A stretch of DNA of 12,806 nucleotides from Planctomycetota bacterium. GTDB lineage: Bacteria; Planctomycetota; Phycisphaerae; FEN-1346; JAACEH01. Below, piece by piece: positions 5,800-12,806 of the stretch (position 1 is its first letter; every line of letters begins with the position of its first letter). Where the stretch lies: the NCBI GenBank assembly GCA_016935955.1, contig JAFGPY010000369.1, positions 1 to 12,806 of the forward strand, written 5' to 3'. Position numbers and translations under genes: made by a program. The notes under the pieces were generated by a model that was given only the letters and a program-made list of their open reading frames with translations, was not told the DNA's origin and did no database searches.

Positions 5800-6327
5800 A
5801 TGAACATTGTGCTGACGGGTTATCGTTGTACGGGCAAGACGACCGTTGGGCGGATTCTCTCGGAGAAGCTCGGCTGGCCACTCGTGGATACCGACACGCT
5901 CATTCAGGAGCGGGCCGGCAAGTCGATCGACGAAATCGTGGCCGCGGGCGGTTGGGACGCCTTCCGCGACGCCGAGGCGGCCGTCGTCAAAGACGTCTCG
6001 GCCGCCAGCCACCAGGTCGTCAGCGCCGGAGGCGGAGCCATCCTGCGCGAGGAGAATCGCGCGGCCCTCAAGGCCGGCGGCAAGGTGGTCCTGCTGAGGG
6101 CCGACGCCGAGACGATCTGGGCCCGCATGCGTGGCGACGCCAAGACGGCGGCCCAGCGCCCCGACCTGACCGACAAGGGTGGTCTTGAAGAGATCAAGGG
6201 ACTGCTGGCCGAACGCAAGCCACTCTACGAGAGGACGGCCGATTTCGCCATATCGAGCGACCGCTACGAGCCCGAGGAGGTCGCTTGTCGTATCCTGACC
6301 TGGCTGAAGGTTCACGATCTGGTCTGA
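5800..6327 (+). CDS. aroK: Shikimate kinase
   Basis: Cytoplasmic NMP-kinase-fold enzyme that phosphorylates shikimate with ATP to shikimate 3-phosphate in the chorismate pathway. It has 175 residues, normal for AroK/AroL. The P-loop is GYRCTGKTT (7-15), with DTD (30-32, D32 a shikimate ligand), FRDAE (R56), the GGG of SAGGGA (77-79), lid RP (R120) and ERKPLY (R139). All key residues are present. GAGAGG at 5786-5791, 8 nt upstream, supports the ATG. It begins 38 nt after the REP/RAYT element, so its original promoter may have been displaced or lies inside or upstream of that element. No aro partner gene adjoins. Confidence 0.93.
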   Translation: MNIVLTGYRCTGKTTVGRILSEKLGWPLVDTDTLIQERAGKSIDEIVAAGGWDAFRDAEAAVVKDVSAASHQVVSAGGGAILREENRAALKAGGKVVLLRADAETIWARMRGDAKTAAQRPDLTDKGGLEEIKGLLAERKPLYERTADFAISSDRYEPEEVACRILTWLKVHDLV

Positions 6328-6346
6328 CCGTGCGGCCGATGGCCTG

Positions 6347-6375
6347 ACGCGTGAGCGCGGCCTGCCGCGCCGCGT
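6347..6375. terminator. GC-rich hairpin after aroK, possible weak terminator
   Basis: ACGCG, 3-nt bulge, GCGCGG, loop CCTG, then CCGCGC and CGCGT (6347-6375): eleven base pairs, starting 19 nt after the aroK stop. The nearest T-rich run (GTTTTGTCTT) begins about 10 nt further on, too far for a textbook intrinsic terminator, so the role is uncertain. Confidence 0.3.
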
Positions 6376-6392
6376 GAGAACGCCGTTTTGTC

Positions 6393-6421
6393 TTGTCGCC
6401 GGTCCCTGTTGCGAGTACATT
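6393..6421 (+). promoter_or_regulatory. Possible promoter of the prepilin peptidase group
   Basis: TTGTCG (6393-6398), 17-bp spacer, TACATT (6416-6421), about 46 nt before the prepilin peptidase ATG and in a less GC-rich patch. Each hexamer has two mismatches to the sigma70 consensus, so this is a moderate candidate only. Confidence 0.3.
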
Positions 6422-6467
6422 CGCACGGTAGGCAGGTTGCCGCAAATCCGGAGGGAGTCACCGAAGC

Positions 6468-7367
6468 ATGTCGCCGATCGTCCTGGGCATCTGGCTCTTC
6501 GTCGTCGGCGCCTGCGTGGGCAGCTTTCTGAACGTGTGCATCTACCGGTTGCCGGCCGGTCTGTCGATTGTCTGGCCGCCGTCGCATTGCACGAAGTGCC
6601 TGAAGCCGATCGCCTGGTATGACAACCTGCCGATCCTGAGCTACTTTATTCTCAGGGGCAGGTGCCGCAACTGCGGCGCGACGTACTCGATCCAGTACGC
6701 CCTGGTCGAGTTGCTGACAGGTCTGCTGGCCGTGGGATTCTACCTGGCGTACTTCGTGTTCGAGGTGCGCGGATCGGACTTCGCTCGCTGGAGTGTTTAC
6801 CTGGTCCACATGGCGCTGGTGGCCGCGCTGATGGTGTCGAGCGTCATTGACCTGAAGTACAAGGAAATCTACACGGTCGTGACGAACGTGGGCATGGTGC
6901 TGGGCCTGGTGGCCAGTGCCGTGTTTCCGGTGCTGCACGGCGGCACCAATCCGGTGCTTGCCGGCGGCTCGACGCTGCCCGACTGGTTCGGCGGCGGCTG
7001 GCTCGACGGGCTGATTCGCTCGGCCGTCGGCCTGGTCGTCGGCGGAGGAATGATCTGGCTGACGGCGATCGGCGGGCGGATCGCCTTTCGCCGCGAGGCG
7101 ATGGGTTTCGGCGACGTGCTGCTGATGGGGCTGATCGGTTCGGTGCTCGGCTACGAGGCCGCGATCATGACGTATTTCCTGGCCCCGTTCTTTGGGCTTG
7201 TGTACGGTGTCTGGAATCTGGCCCTGCACAAGGATCACGAAGTGCCGTACGGCCCGTTTCTGTCGATGGCCGCAGTGGTTGTCATGCTGACTCAGTCGCG
7301 GCTGCTGGCCTATTTCTGGCCCGGGCTGCAGAGCATCTGGCTGACGCTGTCGGGAGGAGGAGGCTGA
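6468..7367 (+). CDS. Type IV prepilin peptidase / N-methyltransferase (A24 family)
   Basis: Inner-membrane aspartic protease that cleaves the leader of type IV pilins or type II secretion pseudopilins and usually also methylates the new N-terminus. The 299 residues are very hydrophobic with about eight membrane segments. The N-terminal DiS_P_DiS domain holds GSFLNVCIYRLP (19-29) and two cysteine pairs (C41/C44 and C66/C69), the zinc-binding set tied to methyltransferase activity. Catalytic aspartates are D128 (in SSVIDLKYKEI) and D216 (in GFGDVLLMG). The usual Lys of GxGDVK is Leu here and the Pro of the first motif is absent, both mild deviations. GGAGGGA at 6450-6456 supports the ATG. No pilin or secretion gene lies in view. 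The small membrane protein gene starts 2 nt after its stop. Confidence 0.92.
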   Translation: MSPIVLGIWLFVVGACVGSFLNVCIYRLPAGLSIVWPPSHCTKCLKPIAWYDNLPILSYFILRGRCRNCGATYSIQYALVELLTGLLAVGFYLAYFVFEVRGSDFARWSVYLVHMALVAALMVSSVIDLKYKEIYTVVTNVGMVLGLVASAVFPVLHGGTNPVLAGGSTLPDWFGGGWLDGLIRSAVGLVVGGGMIWLTAIGGRIAFRREAMGFGDVLLMGLIGSVLGYEAAIMTYFLAPFFGLVYGVWNLALHKDHEVPYGPFLSMAAVVVMLTQSRLLAYFWPGLQSIWLTLSGGGG

Positions 7368-7368
7368 C

Positions 7369-7818
7369 ATGAAAGGCCTGTGGCGACGCGTCTGGCTCTA
7401 CGGCCGTCTGGCGATGTTCGTCCTGCTGCTGGCCTTCGTCATCCAACTGGTGCTGATCAACACCGGGACCGAACTGCCGTCGCGGGCTCGGATTGTCTTC
7501 TGGGAGCATGACGGCAACAACCTGGGAGCGCTGCTGGTGGCCGCCGTCCTGGGAGCCTTGGTCTATCCGCTGGTTCGCCTGGGGCGGACGACGTACCGCG
7601 ACTTTCGCGCCGAGAAGCGCCGCCGTCATGAAGAGGAGGCTGAGGACGCTTGGCGGCAGGCCAAGGTCAGGATGGATTCGCACCCGGTGCCGGCCTCCGG
7701 ATTGCAGGAGGAGAAGGCCGCATCGCCGCCCTCGGCTGCGAGTGCCGCCGATATCTGGACGCAGCAGGGCGATCCCGGCGAGGACGACAAGCTGCCGGAC
7801 GACGCGCAGCAATCCTGA
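7369..7818 (+). CDS. Small two-TM membrane protein, LapA (DUF1049)-like
   Basis: 149 residues. An Arg-rich start is followed by TM helix 1 (about 14-30), a short loop with NTGTELPSRARIVFW, TM helix 2 (about 51-70), then a basic charged helix (72-100, RDFRAEKRRRHEEEAED) and a Pro/Ala/acidic disordered tail. The TM, N-T-x-P-like loop, FW, second TM, charged-helix order recalls LapA/YciS-type proteins linked to lipopolysaccharide assembly. The resemblance is one of layout and not a clear sequence match. Its ATG is one base after the prepilin peptidase stop, with AGGAGGAGG inside that gene as ribosome site, so the two are translationally coupled. The function is unknown. Confidence 0.75.
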   Translation: MKGLWRRVWLYGRLAMFVLLLAFVIQLVLINTGTELPSRARIVFWEHDGNNLGALLVAAVLGALVYPLVRLGRTTYRDFRAEKRRRHEEEAEDAWRQAKVRMDSHPVPASGLQEEKAASPPSAASAADIWTQQGDPGEDDKLPDDAQQS

Positions 7819-7874
7819 ACGGCCGCACGGCCGTCATGGTGGAGCATTGATGAGACGACGCACCCGTTAACGGG
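7819..7874. promoter_or_regulatory. Hairpin and 12-bp palindrome before the OmpA gene
   Basis: ACGGCC-GCAC-GGCCGT (7819-7834) begins right after the preceding stop codon. CCCGTTAACGGG (7863-7874) is a perfect 12-bp palindrome that touches the ribosome site of the next gene (AAAGGAG, 7875-7881). Either could be an operator or an RNA hairpin that limits translation. No promoter hexamers are convincing here. Confidence 0.35.
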
Positions 7875-7887
7875 AAAGGAGATTGCC

Positions 7888-8565
7888 ATGGCAGCGAGAG
7901 GTGTGGTGAAGGGCGTGCTGGCGGTAGCCGCTTTGGCGCTGTTGGCGGCCGGCATGACCGGTTGCGAGGAGCAACAGCTCAAGGCCCAGATCGTCGATCT
8001 TCGCGTGCAGTTGCGCAACGCGGAGGCCGAGAACGCCAACCTGGGTGCGAAGCTGACCGACGTCGAGGCCAAGAGCGCCCAGTACGAGGCGGAGGCGGTC
8101 GCCGCGAGGGCCGACGCCGACAAGGCCAGGCAGGAACTGGCCATGGCCAAGGGCGCGTCCAAGGGAGGCGATGACAACGCTGCGCCGCCCCCACCCAAGC
8201 CGGTTGCCGAGCAGATCTTCACGCTGGCCGATCCGTTCATGTCGGGCAAGGCTGTACTGAAGCCGACGGCCACGGCCGAACTGGGGCGGATCGCCGAGGC
8301 CATCAAGCGCGACTATCCGGGCCGCATGATCCGCGTCGAAGGCCACACCGATGGCGACCCGATCAAGAAGAGCGGCTGGAAGGACAACTGGGAACTGTCG
8401 TGCGAACGTGCGGCGACCGTCGTGCGGCAACTGGTTGCCAGTGGCGTCTCCGCCGAGAACGTATGCGTGGCCGGCTACGGCGAACATCAGCCGGTGGCCG
8501 ACAACAAGACGGCTGCGGGGAAATCGAAGAATCGTCGTGTCGAGATCGTGGTGACGTCGCGTTAG
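7888..8565 (+). CDS. OmpA/MotB-domain lipoprotein (peptidoglycan-binding)
   Basis: 225 residues. A lipoprotein-like signal peptide (Arg/Lys start, ALALLAAGMTGC, lipidated C26; the lipobox M-T-G-C is slightly atypical) leads to a heptad-rich coiled coil (28-90). A Gly/Pro linker (PPPPKP) follows, then an OmpA-like C-terminal domain (about 108-223). The domain has VEGHTD (D155), NWELSCERA (R174), AGYGEHQPVADN and KNRRVEI. D155 and R174 match the pair that binds diaminopimelate of peptidoglycan in OmpA. Layout fits a membrane-anchored periplasmic protein that grips the cell wall, of Pal or MotB type. GHTDGDPIKKS followed by the long insert resembles MotB more than Pal, but there is no MotB TM or plug motif. 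AAAGGAG sits 6 nt before the ATG. hisH starts 14 nt after its stop. Confidence 0.88.
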   Translation: MAARGVVKGVLAVAALALLAAGMTGCEEQQLKAQIVDLRVQLRNAEAENANLGAKLTDVEAKSAQYEAEAVAARADADKARQELAMAKGASKGGDDNAAPPPPKPVAEQIFTLADPFMSGKAVLKPTATAELGRIAEAIKRDYPGRMIRVEGHTDGDPIKKSGWKDNWELSCERAATVVRQLVASGVSAENVCVAGYGEHQPVADNKTAAGKSKNRRVEIVVTSR

Positions 8566-8579
8566 GCTGGGGCTGTTTC

Positions 8580-9212
8580 ATGGCTGAGATTGTGATTGTG
8601 GATTACGAGATGGGCAATCTGCGCAGCGTGCAGAAGGCCCTGGAGCATATCGGTGCCGAGGCTCGCATTACGCAGGACGCCGACGAGGTGGCCCGCGCCG
8701 AGCGGATCGTACTGCCCGGCGTGGGGGCGTTTCGCGACGCCATAGCCGCACTGCGGCAGCGCGGGCTCGATGCCGCTGTCAAGGACTTCATCGCCACCGG
8801 GCGACCGTTCCTGGGCATCTGCCTCGGTCTGCAACTCCTGTTCGACGAAGGCCTGGAAGACGGGCGCTACGAGGGCCTGGGCGTACTCGCCGGGCGGTGC
8901 GTCAGCCTGCCGCGCGACATGACCGGCCCCGACGGTCGCTTGCTGAAGGTGCCGCACATGGGCTGGAACCAACTCGACGTGGCCCGGCGGTCGCCGATTC
9001 TGGAGGGGCTGGTCGACCCGATCGAGGTCTACTTCGTGCACACGTATGTCGTGGAGCCCGAGGACCCCGGGGTCGTCGCCACGCGGACCACCTATGGCGC
9101 CGCGTTCGTCAGCAGCGTCTGGCGCGACAACGTCATGGCCACGCAGTTCCACCCCGAGAAGAGCCAGCGTGTCGGGCTGCGGATGCTCGAGAATTTCGTC
9201 AACCTGAAGTAG
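8580..9212 (+). CDS. hisH: Imidazole glycerol phosphate synthase, glutaminase subunit
   Basis: Class I glutamine amidotransferase subunit of ImGP synthase. It releases ammonia from glutamine and feeds it to HisF to form ImGP and AICAR in histidine synthesis. It has 210 residues with the oxyanion PGVGAF (46-51), nucleophile C81 in FLGICLGLQLLF, the interface motif PHMGWN (125-130), and catalytic H191 and E193 in QFHPEKS. It is complete. The ATG at 8580 matches the family start (MAEIVIVDYEMGNL), but its ribosome site is weak (AGGCTGGGG), so it may depend on coupling to the OmpA gene 14 nt upstream. hisA follows after 13 nt. The partner hisF is not in the window. Confidence 0.95.
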   Translation: MAEIVIVDYEMGNLRSVQKALEHIGAEARITQDADEVARAERIVLPGVGAFRDAIAALRQRGLDAAVKDFIATGRPFLGICLGLQLLFDEGLEDGRYEGLGVLAGRCVSLPRDMTGPDGRLLKVPHMGWNQLDVARRSPILEGLVDPIEVYFVHTYVVEPEDPGVVATRTTYGAAFVSSVWRDNVMATQFHPEKSQRVGLRMLENFVNLK

Positions 9213-9225
9213 GAAGTGATGACCC

Positions 9226-9948
9226 GTGGTGGAAATCTGGCCGGCCATTGACATTCGCGGCGGACAATGCGTCCGCCTCAGGGAAGGGGACTTCGCCCGC
9301 GAGACGGTCTTCGACGCCGATCCCGTGGCCGTGGCCCTGCGGTTCAAGGAGAAGGGGGCCCGGCGGGTGCATGTCGTGGACCTGGACGGGGCCCGCGACG
9401 GGCTGGCCGTCAACCGCGATCTGGTGCTCCGCATTGCCTCCGCGAGCGGCTTGGCAGTCGAGCTGGGCGGCGGGGTCCGCGACGAGCGGACGCTGGCCGA
9501 CTACCTCGACGGCGGGGTCTCCCGCGTGGTTCTGGGTACCCGGGCGGTCGAGGAGCCCGACTGGCTGGAGGCCATGGCCCAGGGGCACCCAGGCCGCATT
9601 GTCCTGGGGCTGGACGCAAGAAATGGTCAACTAGCCAGCCGGGGATGGCTTGCAACAACCGCCCAGGATGTGTTACAGTATGCGACTCGTCTGGGTGATC
9701 TGCCGCTTGCGGCAATCGTCTACACCGACATCGCCCGAGACGGCGTCATGAAGGGGCCGAATCTGGATGCGATCGGCCGGCTGGCTGCGGCCACGCGTTT
9801 TCCGGTGGTGGCCTCGGGCGGCGTGACGCGGATCGAGGACGTCCGGGCTCTGGCCGGTCTGCCGATAGCCGGCATGATCATCGGCCGGGCCCTGTACGAA
9901 GGAACGATTGACCTTACGGCGGCCATCGAGGTCGCCCACGACTGTTAG
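9226..9948 (+). CDS. hisA: Phosphoribosylformimino-5-aminoimidazole carboxamide ribotide isomerase
   Basis: TIM-barrel enzyme that isomerises ProFAR to PRFAR, the step before HisF/HisH. It has 240 residues with a GTG start. AGGAAG at 9211-9216 lies 9 nt upstream, and WPAIDIRGGQCVRL follows directly as in the family. The acid/base aspartates are D9 and D130 (GLDARNG). The phosphate-binding motifs GGGVRDERT (81-89) and ASGGVTRIED (196-205) and the TDIARDG segment (168-173) are present. It forms a pair with hisH (13-nt gap). From about 9613 to 9700 the codons turn unusually AT-rich (AGA, AAT, CAA, CTA, TTA, TAT) while the protein stays conserved. Confidence 0.95.
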   Translation: MVEIWPAIDIRGGQCVRLREGDFARETVFDADPVAVALRFKEKGARRVHVVDLDGARDGLAVNRDLVLRIASASGLAVELGGGVRDERTLADYLDGGVSRVVLGTRAVEEPDWLEAMAQGHPGRIVLGLDARNGQLASRGWLATTAQDVLQYATRLGDLPLAAIVYTDIARDGVMKGPNLDAIGRLAAATRFPVVASGGVTRIEDVRALAGLPIAGMIIGRALYEGTIDLTAAIEVAHDC

Positions 9949-10034
9949 GCGGCACATGGAGGCAGGAGTCAGGGCCGAAGCCCGTGTTCGCGGCGCTGCG
10001 GCACCCGGTTGACAGGTGGCCTTTGGAGGAACCC

Positions 10035-12083
10035 ATGGCAAGTCTGAATACGCAGGACATTCGCAACATCGCCCTGATCGGGCACGGGCACAGCGGCAAG
10101 ACGCTCCTGGCGGAATCCATGCTGCACAAGGCCGGCGTGGTGACGCGGCTCGGGACGCCCGACGATGGCGCCAGCACGAGCGACTTCGACGAGGAAGAGA
10201 AGCTGCGCAAGACGTCCATTGACGCCAGCGTGCTGAACATTTCCTGGAAGAACCGCCACCTCAACATCATCGACGCGCCGGGCTACGCCGACTTCATCGG
10301 CCAGGTGGCCCTGGGCCTGTCGGCCGTCGAGACGGCTGTCCTGGTCATCAACGCCTCGGCAGGCATCGAGATCGGAGCGCGCCGCTTCTTCGACATGGCC
10401 AAGGCTCGCGGCCTGGCCGTGGCGATCGTGGTCAACAAGTGCGATGCCGAGAACATCGACTTGCTCTCGCTCGTCGACCAGTTGCAGGAATCGTTTGGCA
10501 ACCAGTGCAAGATCGTGACGGCCCCGGTCGGCCAGAGCCACGACTTCAAGGGCGTCATCAATGTCCTGGACAAGCAGGACGGCGACGCCCTGGTGGACCT
10601 GGCCCAGTCGCACCAGGACCTGGTCGAGAGCATCGTCGAGGCCGACGAGTCGCTGATGGAGCGGTTCTTCGCCGACGAGTCGATCTCGCCCGAGGAGATC
10701 CAGGCCACCTTCGCCAAGGCCATGGCCGGCGGCTCGCTGATCCCGGTGTTCTTCACCTGCGCCCGCAACGAGACCGGCACTGAGGAATTGCTCGAAGCCA
10801 TGGCCGCCTACTTCCCGAGCCCCGTGGTCGGCGTCAAGGCCAAGGCCGTCAAGGGCGAAGGCGAGGCCGCCCAGGAAATCGAGATCGAGGCCGATCCGGC
10901 GGGTAAGCTCCTGGCCAAAATTTTCAAGATCACCAGTGACCCGTTTGTCGGCAAACTGGGCTTCCTGCGGATTTACCGCGGCACGCTGCTGACCGACGGC
11001 ATGGCCCGCATCGGTGACGAGCGCAAGGACACGCGGTTCGCCCAACTGCTCCGCGTTCAGGGCAAGGACCACAAGCCGATTACGGAGGCCGTGGCCGGTG
11101 ACATCGTGGCCACGAGCAAGATCGAGGAACTGGCTATCGGCCGCACCATCTGGCAGGGCGAGGAACTGACGCTGGTCAAGGACGAGTTCCCGGTGCCCAT
11201 GTACAGTCTGGCCGTGGAGCCGAAGAGCCGCGGCGACGAGCAGAAGATCTCCAGTGCCCTGAGCCGCTTCACCGAGCAGGACCCGGCGCTGAAGGCCGTT
11301 CGCGACCGGCAGACGGGCGAACTGGTCATCAGTGGCCTGGGCGACATGCACCTGAACACGGTGCTGAGCCGCATGAAGCGGATGTTCCAGGTCGAGGTGA
11401 CCACCAAGCCGCCGAAGATCCCGTATCACGAAACCATCAGCGGCAAGGCCGAGGGCCACTACCGCCACAAGAAGCAGACCGGCGGCGCCGGCCAGTTCGG
11501 CGAAGTCTACCTGCGGATCGAGCCCTTGGAGCGCGACACCGGCTTCGAGTTCGTCAACGACATCTTCGGCGGCTCCATTCCCGGCCAGTTCCTGCCGGCT
11601 ATCGAGAAGGGCATCCGCGAGTGCCTGGACGACGGCGTCATCGCCGGCTATCCGTTCCAGGATGTTCGCGTGTCGGTCTACGACGGCAAGTACCACCCGG
11701 TGGACTCGAAGGAAATCGCTTTCAAGATCGCCGGACGCAACGCCTTCAAGGACGCCGTGTCCAAGGCCAAACCGGTCCTGCTGGAACCGATCGTGAATCT
11801 GGAGATCGTGATTCCCTCGTCGTTCATGGGTGACATCACCGGCGACCTGAACAGCCGCCGCGGCCGCATCGTCGGCATGGACGCCGCGCCGGGCAACATG
11901 CAGGTCATCAAGGCCTCGGCCCCGCTGGCCGAAGTGGCCACCTACAACACGCAGCTTCGCAGCATCACGGGCGGGCAGGGCTCCTACAGCATGGAGTTCA
12001 GCCACTACGAGCAGGTGCCGGGCAACGTGCAGAAGCAGATTGTCGACGCCTATGCCGCTCAGAAGAAGGACAGTGAGGACTGA
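10035..12083 (+). CDS. fusA: EF-G paralogue (FusA2-like translational GTPase)
   Basis: A 682-residue five-domain translational GTPase. The G domain (about 8-265) has G1 GHGHSGKT (16-23), switch I RKTSI (58-62) where EF-G has RGITI, G3 DAPGYADF (80-87) where EF-G has DTPGHVDF, and G4 NKCD (134-137). Domain II, then III, then IV (from about 464, with GGAGQFGEVYLRIEPL and YHPVDSKE), and V (from about 583, ending PGNVQKQIVDAY) are all present. The catalytic His after PG is Tyr84, as in the actinobacterial EF-G2/FusA2 group, so this is probably the paralogue and not the main elongation factor. Reduced or altered GTP hydrolysis is an inference. The ATG at 10035 has GGAGGA 4 nt upstream and fits the family start. 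An in-frame GTG at 9984 has no support. It lies 86 nt after hisA. Confidence 0.9.
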   Translation: MASLNTQDIRNIALIGHGHSGKTLLAESMLHKAGVVTRLGTPDDGASTSDFDEEEKLRKTSIDASVLNISWKNRHLNIIDAPGYADFIGQVALGLSAVETAVLVINASAGIEIGARRFFDMAKARGLAVAIVVNKCDAENIDLLSLVDQLQESFGNQCKIVTAPVGQSHDFKGVINVLDKQDGDALVDLAQSHQDLVESIVEADESLMERFFADESISPEEIQATFAKAMAGGSLIPVFFTCARNETGTEELLEAMAAYFPSPVVGVKAKAVKGEGEAAQEIEIEADPAGKLLAKIFKITSDPFVGKLGFLRIYRGTLLTDGMARIGDERKDTRFAQLLRVQGKDHKPITEAVAGDIVATSKIEELAIGRTIWQGEELTLVKDEFPVPMYSLAVEPKSRGDEQKISSALSRFTEQDPALKAVRDRQTGELVISGLGDMHLNTVLSRMKRMFQVEVTTKPPKIPYHETISGKAEGHYRHKKQTGGAGQFGEVYLRIEPLERDTGFEFVNDIFGGSIPGQFLPAIEKGIRECLDDGVIAGYPFQDVRVSVYDGKYHPVDSKEIAFKIAGRNAFKDAVSKAKPVLLEPIVNLEIVIPSSFMGDITGDLNSRRGRIVGMDAAPGNMQVIKASAPLAEVATYNTQLRSITGGQGSYSMEFSHYEQVPGNVQKQIVDAYAAQKKDSED

Positions 12084-12134
12084 GCGACGACCGGCGGCAT
12101 GACGCTGTGCCGCTGAGCTGACCACGCAACACCG

Positions 12135-12163
12135 GCGCGACTCCCGGAAAGCGGGGGTCGCGC
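12135..12163. terminator. Strong hairpin after the EF-G paralogue, T-run missing
   Basis: GCGCGACTCCCG (12135-12146), loop GAAAG, CGGGGGTCGCGC (12152-12163): a 12-bp stem with one G-U wobble, 51 nt after the stop codon. The following bases are TGGATTGCTTC, not a T-run. It may halt transcription or protect the 3' end. A classic intrinsic terminator is not supported. Confidence 0.4.
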
Positions 12164-12213
12164 TGGATTGCTTCAGGGGCACGCCGAGCCCCGAAGCCAC
12201 GGGAGACCAGACC

Positions 12214-12806
12214 ATGGCTCGCAAGAGCAGGGCGGCTGAACCTTCGGATGCCAAGGAGCCCAAGCAGCGCGCGGACGCTTCGCCGCAATGCGACGGCCTG
12301 GTCTGCAACGTCCGCGGCCAGGGCATCACCGCGGCCCAGCTTAACGCGGCCGCCGACAGCGACAGCCGCTACCAGGCCCTGCCCCGAATCGTCAGGAGCA
12401 TCGTGGCTACCTGCCACAAGCTCCCGGAGATCAACCACCTCGACAGCACGCTGCTGCCCGAGAGCGACGTCATCATCCGCATCGTCGACGTGGCCCGCGA
12501 GGTCTTCTTCCCCGGCTACTTCGGCGACAAGACCTTCGGGCCCAACAACGTCGCTTACCACATCGGCGACCGGCTGCACGCCCTGTACCTGATGCTGGCC
12601 GAGCAGATCTACCGCAGCGTGCGCCACAAGTGCCGCCGCGACGAGGGCGAGTGCCCGCACTGCCGCGGTCTGGCCGAGGCCAATGCCCAGGAAGTGCTGC
12701 GGCGCATCCCGGCCATCCGCCAGTTGCTGGCCCTCGACGTCCGCGCGGCTTTCGCCGGCGACCCTGCCGCCAAGGAATTCAGCGAGATCATCCTCAGCTA
12801 CCCGGG
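12214..12806 (+). CDS. cysE: Serine O-acetyltransferase, EpsC type, N-terminal part (runs off window)
   Basis: The first 197 codons of an open frame that is cut by the window end. After a charged, poorly conserved start (1-50), the segment LPRIV...INHLD...[12 protein letters not shown]...[28 protein letters not shown] (56-140) and then [34 protein letters not shown] (165-198) match the helical N-terminal domain of EpsC-like serine acetyltransferases. These acetylate serine with acetyl-CoA for cysteine synthesis. The left-handed beta-helix catalytic half with its His and Asp lies beyond the window, so activity cannot be judged. Three cysteines, C140, C147 and C150, with H149 between, form a small cluster. 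GGGAG at 12201-12205 supports the ATG. Confidence 0.88.
   Translation, partial: [197 protein letters not shown]

Noticed and set aside
9221..9236. ATG at 9219 as hisA start
   Set aside because: It is out of frame with HisA. The in-frame GTG at 9226 gives the conserved N-terminus.
10009..10034. TTGACA before the EF-G paralogue as a promoter
   Set aside because: A -10 at proper spacing would fall on the start codon, giving a transcript without the ribosome site. No TATAAT-like hexamer is present.
9969..12329. Minus-strand open frame of 786 codons opposite the EF-G paralogue
   Set aside because: Same codon-bias shadow, rich in Leu/Asp/Val/His runs, with no recognisable domain.

Overview
The window is GC-rich bacterial chromosomal DNA with every confident gene on the + strand. 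It looks like a member of the Planctomycetota, probably the Phycisphaerae lineage. That is inferred from the mixed biosynthetic and envelope gene order, the RTAG-hairpin repeats (CCGAGGGC-GTAA-GCCCTCGG type) around a REP-associated transposase, the EpsC-type serine acetyltransferase and the FusA2-like EF-G paralogue. No rRNA or marker gene settles the taxonomy.

Layout. 86-904 is an amidohydrolase_2-type metal hydrolase. 905-2037 has no ordinary protein gene but is dense in signals: three back-to-back hairpins (975-1102), a GTTAA palindrome cluster (1180-1289), a helically phased T-tract stretch (1385-1471), and then a complete amino-acid attenuator. The attenuator consists of a near-consensus sigma70 promoter (1723-1751), a 40-codon leader ORF with eight Leu codons in sixteen (1778-1900), a competing antiterminator helix, and a rho-independent terminator (1931-1966). 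It lies just ahead of leuA (2038-3624), and argG (3662-4924) follows 37 nt later. 4925-5799 is a repeat zone: two GTAG-headed hairpins, then a compact REP/RAYT element (5125-5761). A single HUH transposase (5228-5671) is enclosed by mirror-image repeat arms that differ by compensatory base-pair changes.

From 5800 the genes are aroK (shikimate kinase), a type IV prepilin peptidase, a small two-TM LapA-like protein almost abutting it, an OmpA/MotB-type lipoprotein, hisH, hisA, an EF-G paralogue with the catalytic His of the G3 motif replaced by Tyr, and the 5' part of a serine O-acetyltransferase gene that runs off the end.

Function. Five genes serve amino-acid synthesis (Leu, Arg, aromatic, His x2), and the truncated cysE adds cysteine. 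The others serve the cell envelope (prepilin processing, LapA-like protein, peptidoglycan-binding lipoprotein) and translation. The strongest candidate for a previously undescribed system is the leucine-responsive leader-peptide attenuator of leuA. The second is the REPtron with covarying arms. Both are structural and inferential claims from sequence alone and need comparative or RNA evidence.
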